A stretch of DNA of 5,304 bases from Vulcanimicrobiota bacterium. Its GTDB lineage: Bacteria; Vulcanimicrobiota; Vulcanimicrobiia; Vulcanimicrobiales; Vulcanimicrobiaceae. The translations under genes were made by a program, and so were the position numbers. The stretch's first letter is position 1. Every line of letters begins with the position of its first letter. The notes under the pieces were generated by a model. The model was not told where the DNA came from. It saw only the letters and a program-made list of their open reading frames with translations, and ran no database searches. The stretch lies in assembly GCA_019245275.1 (NCBI GenBank), contig JAFARW010000190.1, forward strand, positions 1 through 5,304, written 5' to 3'. Positions 1-5,304 of the stretch are shown in pieces.

Positions 1-653
1 TTCGAAAGACGCGCTGCATTTTCGTCCATTAGAATGGCGCCGGCCGGACAGTCGAGCAGCGCGCTGATCGCGTTGATCGCAGTGTTGGCGACGAGCTTGC
101 CCCACAGATGCGGCCGGATATCGTAGACGACGGACGTTCGCAGGCCACTCGCGGAGAGCACTTGAGCGACGCGCTGCGACGTTTCCGGCGATGCGCCACC
201 CGATCCGAGGATCGTGTGACCGCTCTGCAAACTGTGGACCTGGCCTGGACCGATGCTCAGTGACGATTCGGTCGTGATGCCGAGTACCACCGGCACGGCG
301 CCGCCGAGCGCAGCCTTGATCGCGCTTTCGTTTCGGATGCCATTCTGCAGTGAAACGACTGGCGTGGAGGGATTCAACTGGCCGGCAAAGGGGCGCAGCG
401 CCCGCAGAGTGTCAACTGCTTTAACGAACAAGAACAACATCGACGACCCGAAGAGATCGCTCACCGCCCGAGCGACCGCGACCGGCCGCGGCGGCGCGTC
501 GTTCACGCGCAATCCATCGCGTTTGATGCACTCAAGCAGCGCCGCGTTCTGATCGAACATCGTGACGTCGCACATCTGCGCGAGATGGTAACCGAAGAGC
601 GTCCCCATCGCGCCGGCGCCCGTGATGCCGATTCGCAGCCGCTTTTCCGCCAT
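1..653 (-). CDS. panE: 2-dehydropantoate 2-reductase (ketopantoate reductase), 3' end cut by the window edge
   Basis: Cytoplasmic enzyme that reduces 2-dehydropantoate to pantoate with NADPH, in the pantothenate/coenzyme A pathway. The frame starts at ATG 653-651 and stays open to base 1, giving 217 residues of a family usually near 300. An N-terminal Rossmann dinucleotide site GAGAMG is at residues 12-17. The family lysine follows the second strand in FVKA (Lys78). The LQNG motif is at 102-105. The start of the C-terminal helical domain carries WGKLVANTAIN (184-194), whose Lys186, Asn190 and Asn194 match the catalytic lysine and substrate-binding asparagines of ApbA/PanE enzymes. This start is chosen because it leaves the usual short lead before the Rossmann strand; no clear Shine-Dalgarno is visible, so translation may depend on mlaD, whose stop is 16 nt upstream. 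Family assignment is firm. Some ApbA-family members act on other 2-keto acids, so substrate is slightly less sure. Confidence 0.93.
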   Translation of the reverse strand, partial: MAEKRLRIGITGAGAMGTLFGYHLAQMCDVTMFDQNAALLECIKRDGLRVNDAPPRPVAVARAVSDLFGSSMLFLFVKAVDTLRALRPFAGQLNPSTPVVSLQNGIRNESAIKAALGGAVPVVLGITTESSLSIGPGQVHSLQSGHTILGSGGASPETSQRVAQVLSASGLRTSVVYDIRPHLWGKLVANTAINAISALLDCPAGAILMDENAARLS

Positions 654-669
654 CGCCAGCGTTAAGAGA

Positions 670-2217
670 TTAGAACTGCAATTGCAGGCCGAAAACGGTT
701 CGACGCTCGGCGTGCGTCAGATCGCGCTCGCCGATGAACAGCTGCGAAAGCGGCGTCACGCGAGCGTTCAGATACGCGTCGAACGTCGGCCGACGCAGGT
801 TGTAGACTCTTCCTTCCACGCCTATGCGGTCACGCCAGTACTGAGCCAAGCCGCCCAGCTGCGAATACAGCACTCCGCCGCCGATGCGAAAGCCGCTTCC
901 GACGTTCGTAAGCTCCGCGAAGTTCCAAGTCGTCTTCGCACCGATGTCGTTCGCGCCCACCAGCAAGCTCGTATTCGCCTTCGGCAGGAAGAGAATGTTG
1001 AAGTCCGCCTGCGGTCCGCGATCCGACGTTAGCAGTGGGTTCGATCCGATCGTGCGCTGCGGCGAGAGCTCGTTAACGCGGACCTGAATTGCGTAGAGGT
1101 TCCGCGCGATGCCCGAGATCTTGCTCTTTAGATTCTGCTGAACGCCACCCGGAGCTCCAGGCGGGCTGTTCGGCGGTCCCCCACCGCCACTGGGCGACGG
1201 CGTAGCGCCGGTGTCGACTCCGGCAACATGGCTTGTTCCGCCGAGAGCTGCCAAGAGCGAGTTCGCCTTCTGCGTCGCGGCGTCGAGTTGCGCGATCGTG
1301 TCGCGCAACTGAGCTTGCGTTTGCGTATTCCCAGTGATCTGGCGCAAGTCGCCCGTCAGCTGCGCGAGCGTCTGGGTCGTCTGCGCTATGCTCTGCGTCG
1401 TATTGATCAGGTTCTGTTTCACGTTCGGATTCGTTGCGATACTCTTCAGCGCTCCGACCGATTGATTGAGCGATACGGCAGTTCCATTCAGGCTCGTCAA
1501 CAGCGTGTCGACTTTGCCGGAATTTGCCGTGACCGTCCTGTTCAACGTATCCGTCAAATCAACGATGTTGCTGCTCGCGCTGTTGATTGCCGGCTGGAGC
1601 GTCCCGAACAGTGACGCTACCTGCTCCCTGGCGCTGACCGTCAGCTCGTTTGCATTCGCAAGCGTCGATTGCAGTTCGTTCAGCAACGCCGGCTCGCGCT
1701 TCTGCAACTCGCCTAGCATCGTGTCGAGCCGCTTGACTTCGCCTTGGCCCTGTTCAAGCAGATCCGCGATCGTTGCAGTGCTCGTCCCTTCCGGCTGTTG
1801 ATCGATCGGCAGCACCTCACGCGCCAAGAGCGGCGCGGCTGTCGGTGCCGGCGTCGGCCCGACGATACCCGGCGCGCGCGGCTGCGGCGGCCGCGGCACG
1901 ATCACCAGGCTTGGATCGCCCGTCAGTGGCGCTTGAATCAGAAACTTCGAGTCGCGCGGGATATCGATCTCTTTGTTGATGGCAAGGATCACGTCGACCG
2001 TGTGATCGGGAAGCAGATCGATCGAGTCGACCGAGCCGGCCGTCACGCCGCTAAAAGTCACGAGTGCTCCCGAATGCAGCCCTGCGGCCGTGTTGAAATG
2101 CACGCCGATCCGGTAGCCGCTGTGCCGCGTCGCGAAATCGGTGATCGTAAAGAAGACGCCGAAGAGCAGCCCGAGCGCCACGAGCGCGAATATGCCGACT
2201 TGAGCCTGCTTAGACAT
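670..2217 (-). CDS. mlaD: MlaD-type MCE protein with long helical region and fused C-terminal beta domain
   Basis: Substrate-binding, membrane-anchored subunit of an MCE lipid transporter, 515 residues; E. coli MlaD is about 183. In order: a single N-terminal membrane helix (about 7-26) serving as signal anchor; an MCE domain (about 32-108) with the typical 'F-x-x-x-x-GL-x-x-G-x-x-V-x-x-x-GV-x-x-G' pattern (Phe41 to Gly61); a Pro-rich stretch (108-129); a Gln/Thr/Asn/Leu-rich predicted helical region (about 148-325) with one Asn-Pro break near 263; a Pro/Gly/Ser linker (332-358); and a beta-rich domain (about 368-515) with alternating hydrophobic residues ending LQLQF. The final Phe, with hydrophobic residues at -3, -5 and -7, resembles an outer-membrane barrel C-terminal signal. 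No cysteine is present. The ATG is preceded by AGAGG at good spacing, 17 nt after mlaF. The MCE assignment is firm; the barrel assignment is inferred from sequence pattern. Confidence 0.93.
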   Translation of the reverse strand: MSKQAQVGIFALVALGLLFGVFFTITDFATRHSGYRIGVHFNTAAGLHSGALVTFSGVTAGSVDSIDLLPDHTVDVILAINKEIDIPRDSKFLIQAPLTGDPSLVIVPRPPQPRAPGIVGPTPAPTAAPLLAREVLPIDQQPEGTSTATIADLLEQGQGEVKRLDTMLGELQKREPALLNELQSTLANANELTVSAREQVASLFGTLQPAINSASSNIVDLTDTLNRTVTANSGKVDTLLTSLNGTAVSLNQSVGALKSIATNPNVKQNLINTTQSIAQTTQTLAQLTGDLRQITGNTQTQAQLRDTIAQLDAATQKANSLLAALGGTSHVAGVDTGATPSPSGGGGPPNSPPGAPGGVQQNLKSKISGIARNLYAIQVRVNELSPQRTIGSNPLLTSDRGPQADFNILFLPKANTSLLVGANDIGAKTTWNFAELTNVGSGFRIGGGVLYSQLGGLAQYWRDRIGVEGRVYNLRRPTFDAYLNARVTPLSQLFIGERDLTHAERRTVFGLQLQF

Positions 2218-2222
2218 TGTCG

Positions 2223-2227
2223 CCTCT
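2223..2227 (-). promoter_or_regulatory. Shine-Dalgarno site of mlaD
   Basis: The minus-strand sequence AGAGG lies 5 nt before the ATG at 2217-2215, in the short mlaF-mlaD gap. It supports that ATG as the true mlaD start, and the encoded N-terminus then begins directly with the membrane anchor. Confidence 0.6.
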
Positions 2228-2234
2228 ATTGGCC

Positions 2235-3041
2235 CTAGACAGGGATGGGACCCACCTCGCTGCCCTGCAAAAACTGCTGAACGATCGGATTCGTCGAGCG
2301 ACGAATCTCGTCGGTCGGCCCGTACGCAATGATCGCGCCTTCGTAGAGCATCGCAATATAATCGGCCATCATATAGATGCTGTGCAGGTCATGTGAGATG
2401 ACAACGGCGGTTCCATTCAGTTTGGTGCGCAGATGCTTGATCGTATCGGTCAGCAGATTCGTGATGATCGGATCCAAGCCGGTCGTCGGTTCATCGTAAA
2501 GGACGATATCGGGATTCGTCACGACGGCGCGGGCGAACCCGGCTCGTTTGAGCATACCGCCGGACAGCTCGCTCGGAAACATGTTGTACGTGTTCTCTAA
2601 ACCAACACTGTCGAGCGTCGCCTCCGCAGTTTCCCCGATTTCTTCTGCCGACATGCGCGTATGCTCGTGCAAGGGCAACGCGACGTTCTCGCCCACCGTC
2701 ATGCTATCCAGCAGCGCGGCGAATTGAAACGCAAAACCAATCGCGCTTCGAAAGTCGATCAGCTCGCGCTCGGGCATGTGGCAGATATCGAAGCCTTTGA
2801 CGTACACGTGGCCGCGTTCGGGCCGACGCAAGCCGTTGAGCAAGCGCAGGATCGTCGACTTGCCGGCGCCTGAGAGCCCGATCACACACGTGATCGCGCC
2901 TTTGACGACGTCGAGTGAGCAATCTTCGAGCACGATCTTGTCGCCGTAGCGCATCGTCACGTTATCGACGCGAGCAATCAATCGGTCATCCTGGCCGGTA
3001 TCGCCGTCCTGAGCATCTTCCAGGGGTCGCAGGTCGGTCAT
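2235..3041 (-). CDS. mlaF: MlaF-type ABC transporter ATPase
   Basis: Cytoplasmic ATPase that powers the MCE lipid transporter by binding the MlaE permease dimer, 268 residues, normal for the family. All nucleotide-binding motifs are intact: Walker A GLSGAGKST (55-63), Q-loop Gln106 within GFAFQFAALLDSMTV, ABC signature LSGGM (159-163), Walker B IVLYDE (179-184) with catalytic Glu184, D-loop GLD (188-190) and switch His217. The 'FQ-x-x-ALLDSMTV-x-EN' stretch is typical of the Mla/Ttg2A/Mkl branch. A roughly 20-residue acidic N-terminal lead precedes the first strand. The start codon overlaps the mlaE stop in an ATGA (3038-3041) and has only a weak ribosome site, so translation is probably coupled to mlaE. 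The C-terminus ends soon after the 'P-I-V-Q-Q-F-L-x-G' helix, as in family members; the MlaB-binding extension cannot be judged by eye. Annotation is very secure. Confidence 0.96.
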   Translation of the reverse strand: MTDLRPLEDAQDGDTGQDDRLIARVDNVTMRYGDKIVLEDCSLDVVKGAITCVIGLSGAGKSTILRLLNGLRRPERGHVYVKGFDICHMPERELIDFRSAIGFAFQFAALLDSMTVGENVALPLHEHTRMSAEEIGETAEATLDSVGLENTYNMFPSELSGGMLKRAGFARAVVTNPDIVLYDEPTTGLDPIITNLLTDTIKHLRTKLNGTAVVISHDLHSIYMMADYIAMLYEGAIIAYGPTDEIRRSTNPIVQQFLQGSEVGPIPV

Positions 3042-3820
3042 CCGGTCGAACCGCCGTAGAGGATGTACGAGAGTACGAAATTCGAGATGAAGATCAGGAT
3101 GATCGAGATCACAACCGCCCCCGTCGTCGCCGCGCCGACGCCCGCCGCTCCGCCGCGCGTTCGCAATCCTTGATAGGAGCCGATCAGGGCGATAATGATG
3201 CCGAAGACGACGGACTTCACGAGCCCGCGTGTCACGTCGTCAAATCCGATCGTCTGCCGTACCGACGACATGAACGTTTCGTAGCTGATGTGCGCATAGG
3301 TTTGCGCGATCCACATGCCGCCCAAGATTGAAACGACGTCGGCGAAGATCGCAAGCAGCGGCAGCATGATGATCAACGCCAGCAGCCGCGGCACGACCAA
3401 GAACCGTGCCGGTGCAAGGCCAAGCGATTGCAGCGCCTCGATCTGCTCGGTGATCACCATCGAACCCAGTTCGGCCGCAATCGCGGCGCCGACCCGGCCG
3501 GCAACAACGACGGCGGATAGCATCGGACCTAACTCGCGCACCGATGTGTAAGCCACGGCTCCGCCGACCAGCGTCCCGACGCCATACTTCACCGCTTGAG
3601 CGGCTGATTCTAAAGAGAACACCATGCCGGTGAAGAGCGAAGTCAGCAGGACGATGACGAGCGATTGAACGCCCAGCAAATAACATTGCAGAACCGTTTC
3701 CGTCAGTCGGATCCGCAGTTTGGCAACAAAAGAGAGTGTCTCTTCGCCAAGCTCGGTGAGACCGCCGGCATATTCGAAGAACTCGATCGTGCCTTTGCCG
3801 AAATCTTCGAACAACTTCAT
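3038..3820 (-). CDS. mlaE: MlaE-type lipid ABC transporter permease
   Basis: Inner-membrane permease of the MCE lipid transporter, 260 residues, the family's usual size. An N-terminal amphipathic segment (about 1-30, rich in Phe, Gly and Glu) would be the interfacial helix, followed by hydrophobic segments near 47-70, 83-117, 144-173, 199-218 and 233-255. Family hallmarks are VRELGPMLSAVVVAGRVGAA (94-113), the cytoplasmic coupling segment TEQIEALQSLG (124-134) that contacts the ATPase, and GSYQGLRTRGGAAGVG followed by ATTGAVV (214-237). The ATG overlaps the stop of the upstream 114-aa gene (ATGA, 3817-3820), and a good GGGAG lies 10 nt upstream inside that gene. The stop in turn overlaps the mlaF start. 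With mlaF and mlaD this is a complete permease-ATPase-MCE set. Annotation is very secure; lipid substrate and transport direction cannot be read from sequence. Confidence 0.96.
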   Translation of the reverse strand: MKLFEDFGKGTIEFFEYAGGLTELGEETLSFVAKLRIRLTETVLQCYLLGVQSLVIVLLTSLFTGMVFSLESAAQAVKYGVGTLVGGAVAYTSVRELGPMLSAVVVAGRVGAAIAAELGSMVITEQIEALQSLGLAPARFLVVPRLLALIIMLPLLAIFADVVSILGGMWIAQTYAHISYETFMSSVRQTIGFDDVTRGLVKSVVFGIIIALIGSYQGLRTRGGAAGVGAATTGAVVISIILIFISNFVLSYILYGGSTG

Positions 3821-4161
3821 CGAGCTTCGTCTCCCACGCGTCCCGCTGCGGCAATCACGGCCTGAGTCGCTTCCATTCGTTTGACCGCGACCGCTCGCTC
3901 CGCAGTTAAATTGAACTGCACTTGATACGCTTTCGCAAGGCGGCCATCGAGTGAGTTCAAATGCGCGCGAATCTCACGCTCGAAGCTTCTGAAGTAGTCG
4001 TTGATGGCGCTGAGATATCGTTGCACTTCTTCTTCAGAGACACCCCCGCGATCCAAGAGCTCGTGCATCCGTTGCTGCGCTGTCTTCATGCGACGCTGCG
4101 TGATGTGAAATTCATCAGCCAGGAAGACAAGCGCTCGAAGCGCCGTGGCATCAGCCGGCAT
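3817..4161 (-). CDS. Small all-helical protein of unknown function, coupled to mlaE
   Basis: I do not recognise this family. From ATG 4161-4159 it encodes 114 residues. No signal peptide, membrane segment or metal-binding motif is visible, so it is probably cytoplasmic. It looks entirely helical: about 5-37, a turn at Arg38-Gly39-Gly40 and a Ser-Glu-Glu-Glu helix cap, then about 42-106, rich in Arg, Glu, Gln and Ala with spaced Leu/Phe/Tyr/Ile that suggests an antiparallel coiled coil. The open frame extends upstream to 4230, but those residues (Ser/Cys/Pro-rich) are the rph 3' end read in another frame, so I place the start at the ATG overlapping rph by 11 nt. No good Shine-Dalgarno precedes it, so re-initiation after rph is likely. 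A later start at Met25 (4089) is possible. The 4-nt overlap with mlaE suggests a link to the lipid transporter. It does not look like an MlaB STAS domain. Confidence 0.72.
   Translation of the reverse strand: MPADATALRALVFLADEFHITQRRMKTAQQRMHELLDRGGVSEEEVQRYLSAINDYFRSFEREIRAHLNSLDGRLAKAYQVQFNLTAERAVAVKRMEATQAVIAAAGRVGDEAR
3831..3835 (-). promoter_or_regulatory. Shine-Dalgarno site of mlaE inside the upstream gene
   Basis: Minus-strand GGGAG lies 10 nt before the mlaE ATG, within the last codons of the 114-aa gene. Together with the ATGA overlap it supports coupled translation of the two genes and fixes the mlaE start at 3820. Confidence 0.5.
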
Positions 4162-4897
4162 GCACGAGCAGCGGGAACCCGAGGGGCTCGAGCACGCGGC
4201 GCTGCACGGCGAAGAGTTCGCCGATGCCACGTTCCGCCAAAGCGAGAAGTACGTCTAGCTTGGTACGGTCGAACGGGAGCGCTTCCGCAGTGCCTTGGAG
4301 TTCGACGAAATGACCGCTGTCCGTCATTGCGACGTTCATATCGACTTCGGCCCGGCTATCTTCTTCATAGGGCAGATCGAGCAAAGCGATTCCGTCCACG
4401 AAGCCGACGCTCGTCGCCGCGATCTGCCCGCGTAGGGGCCAGCCGTCGCTCGACGGATCGAACGCCTTGAGAAGTGCGAGCGCAAGCGCGACGTACGCGC
4501 CCGTTACGGCGGCCGTTCGCGTGCCGCCGTCGGCTTGCAGCACATCGCAGTCGAGCCACACCGTCCGTTCGCCAAGTTTGCTCATGTCGGTGACCGCTCG
4601 CAACGTGCGGCCGATGATCCGCTGAATCTCGTGCGTCCGCCCGCCGATGCGACCGCGAACCGCTTCACGTGCCGTGCGATCTTGGGTCGCGCGCGGCAGC
4701 ATCGCGTACTCCGCCGTCACCCACCCCACCCCGCGCCCCTTCATCCATGGCGGGACCTTATCGTCGAGTGTTGCGGCGCAGAGCACGCGCGTGTCGCCGA
4801 GTGAGATCAGCGCGCTGCCTTCGGCAAACTTCAGGTAGTCCGGCTCGATCGTGACCTGACGGAGTTGATCCGGCGCGCGGCCGTCGATGCGAATCAT
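4151..4897 (-). CDS. rph: Ribonuclease PH
   Basis: Cytoplasmic phosphorolytic 3'-5' exoribonuclease that trims tRNA precursor 3' ends and releases nucleoside diphosphates; 248 residues against about 240 in known homologues. The N-terminus IRIDGRAPDQLRQVTIEPDY is the standard family opening, which places the start at ATG 4897-4895, with AGGG 5 nt upstream, rather than the longer open frame reaching 5173. Further hallmarks are GRGVGWVTAEYAMLPRAT (54-71), the Arg-rich RNA-binding stretch RGRIGGRTHEIQRIIGR (81-97), the phosphate-binding GGTRTAA (124-130), the catalytic acidic stretch LDLPYEEDSRAEVDMNV (173-189) and ELQGTAE (199-205). All key residues appear intact. The stop lies inside the next gene (11-nt overlap). 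The usual partner rdgB does not follow; instead the gene leads directly into the lipid transport cassette. Confidence 0.97.
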   Translation of the reverse strand: MIRIDGRAPDQLRQVTIEPDYLKFAEGSALISLGDTRVLCAATLDDKVPPWMKGRGVGWVTAEYAMLPRATQDRTAREAVRGRIGGRTHEIQRIIGRTLRAVTDMSKLGERTVWLDCDVLQADGGTRTAAVTGAYVALALALLKAFDPSSDGWPLRGQIAATSVGFVDGIALLDLPYEEDSRAEVDMNVAMTDSGHFVELQGTAEALPFDRTKLDVLLALAERGIGELFAVQRRVLEPLGFPLLVHAG

Positions 4898-4902
4898 GTG
4901 CG

Positions 4903-4920
4903 CCCTGTTTCTCTGCAGGG
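4903..4920 (-). promoter_or_regulatory. Short hairpin covering the rph ribosome binding site
   Basis: On the minus strand CCCTG (4920-4916) and CAGGG (4907-4903) are complementary across an 8-nt loop, and the second arm contains the AGGG that would be the rph Shine-Dalgarno. A 5-bp GC-rich stem could reduce translation initiation of rph. It is short and may be chance; there is no U-tract, so it is not a terminator. Confidence 0.25.
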
Positions 4921-4950
4921 TCGACTCGATTCCGCCACCGCCGGCTATGG

Positions 4951-5304
4951 TCAGCGCAGACGCGTCAACGGATCGACCGGTTTGCCGTTGATTCGCACCT
5001 CGAAGTGAAGGTGAGGGCCGGTCGAGTATCCCGTCGAGCCGACGGCGCCGATGGTCTGGCCTTGCCGCACATCTTGCCCGACAGAGACGTAGATCGCCGA
5101 GCAGTGAGCGTAACCCGTGGAGACGCCGCCGCCGTGGTCGATCGAGATATAGTTGCCGTAGCCGCCGTACCATCCGGCATAGATGACGCGGCCGGCTTCA
5201 GCGGCGCCGATTGGCGTTCCCGAAGCCACTCCGATGTCCAGACCTTCATGAAAGCTTCGCACGCCTGATATCGGATGGATGCGCCAGCCGAATGGTGAGG
5301 TGAT
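4951..5304 (-). CDS. M23 family (LytM-type) metallopeptidase, C-terminal catalytic domain; 5' end outside the window
   Basis: Zinc endopeptidase domain of the type that cuts peptidoglycan peptide cross-links in the envelope. The frame is open at the right edge and 117 residues to the TGA are visible, nearly all M23 domain. The visible part opens with ITSPFGWRIHPISG, the start of the catalytic domain, then FHEGLDIG with the zinc-binding His and Asp, a Gly-rich strand region ending YGNYISIDHGGG, YAHCSAIYVSVGQDV with the active-site His, and GPHLHFEVRINGKPVDP with the HxH ligand. All four key residues are present, so it is predicted active and not a degenerate activator of the EnvC/NlpD type. 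The N-terminal part (signal, coiled coil, LysM or other) is not visible, so the subfamily cannot be named. An apparent ATG at 5262 lies inside the domain and is not the start. rph begins 53 nt downstream with no terminator between. Confidence 0.94.
   Translation of the reverse strand: MTSPFGWRIHPISGVRSFHEGLDIGVASGTPIGAAEAGRVIYAGWYGGYGNYISIDHGGGVSTGYAHCSAIYVSVGQDVRQGQTIGAVGSTGYSTGPHLHFEVRINGKPVDPLTRLR

Noticed and set aside
253..552. Plus-strand frame of 99 residues antisense to panE
   Set aside because: No domain and no convincing ribosome site; the minus strand here encodes conserved ketopantoate reductase motifs.
1243..1776. Tandem DNA repeat in the Gln/Thr-rich helical part of mlaD
   Set aside because: The residue composition is repetitive, but I could not find a fixed-length DNA or protein repeat unit; it reads as ordinary coiled-coil-like helix.
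1744..2238. Plus-strand frame of 164 residues antisense to mlaD
   Set aside because: Very Arg-rich with no recognisable domain, fully antisense to a well-supported gene; typical of high-GC shadow frames.
3240..3854. Minus-strand frame of 204 residues overlapping mlaE
   Set aside because: An out-of-frame reading of mlaE, Arg- and His-rich with no hydrophobic pattern; mlaE in the other frame is unmistakable.
4162..4230. N-terminal extension of the 114-aa protein to 4230
   Set aside because: The added 23 residues are Ser/Cys/Pro-rich and lie within the conserved 3' part of rph; the composition differs sharply from the rest of the protein.
4898..4950. Promoter or terminator between the M23 gene and rph
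   Set aside because: The 53-nt gap has no credible -35/-10 pair and no GC hairpin followed by a T-run on the minus strand; the GC-rich palindromic bits are too short.
4898..5173. N-terminal extension of the rph frame up to 5173
   Set aside because: The extra residues are Arg-rich, overlap the M23 gene in another frame and match nothing in RNase PH; the family N-terminus begins exactly at the ATG at 4897.

Overview
The window is one stretch of a high-GC bacterial chromosome in which every gene I can support lies on the minus strand, packed almost without gaps. In the direction of transcription (right to left) the order is: the C-terminal part of an M23 (LytM-type) peptidoglycan peptidase, cut by the right edge; RNase PH (rph); a 114-residue all-helical protein of unknown function; an MlaE-type permease; an MlaF-type ATPase; an MlaD-type MCE protein with an unusual architecture; and the N-terminal two thirds of a ketopantoate reductase (panE), cut by the left edge. 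I see no tRNA, rRNA, CRISPR array, insertion sequence or convincing terminator. The plus-strand open frames are GC-driven shadows of these genes.

The core is a three-gene lipid transport cassette, mlaE-mlaF-mlaD. Two junctions (114-aa protein/mlaE and mlaE/mlaF) are 4-nt ATGA stop-start overlaps. The 114-aa gene overlaps the end of rph by 11 nt. mlaF-mlaD and mlaD-panE are separated by only 17 and 16 nt, and the largest gap (53 nt) separates the peptidase gene from rph. This suggests co-transcription from rph, or from further upstream, through panE. No mlaB (STAS), mlaC (periplasmic carrier) or mlaA (outer-membrane lipoprotein) gene lies in this run.

The most interesting gene is mlaD. Its product has an N-terminal membrane anchor, one MCE domain, about 180 residues of predicted helix, a Pro/Gly linker, and about 145 residues of beta-rich sequence ending in an outer-membrane-type C-terminal signature with a final Phe. 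One chain may therefore reach from the inner to the outer membrane and make a soluble carrier unnecessary. A comparable chimeric MlaD has been described in the diderm Firmicute Veillonella parvula (from memory). Here it comes with a small uncharacterised helical protein translationally coupled to the permease.

The organism is very probably a diderm (MCE transport system, outer-membrane-like C-terminus). The fused MlaD and the missing MlaA/B/C point away from Proteobacteria and towards a diderm Terrabacteria-like lineage. Candidate phylum Eremiobacterota (WPS-2) is my best guess, but it rests on overall impression and not on a search.
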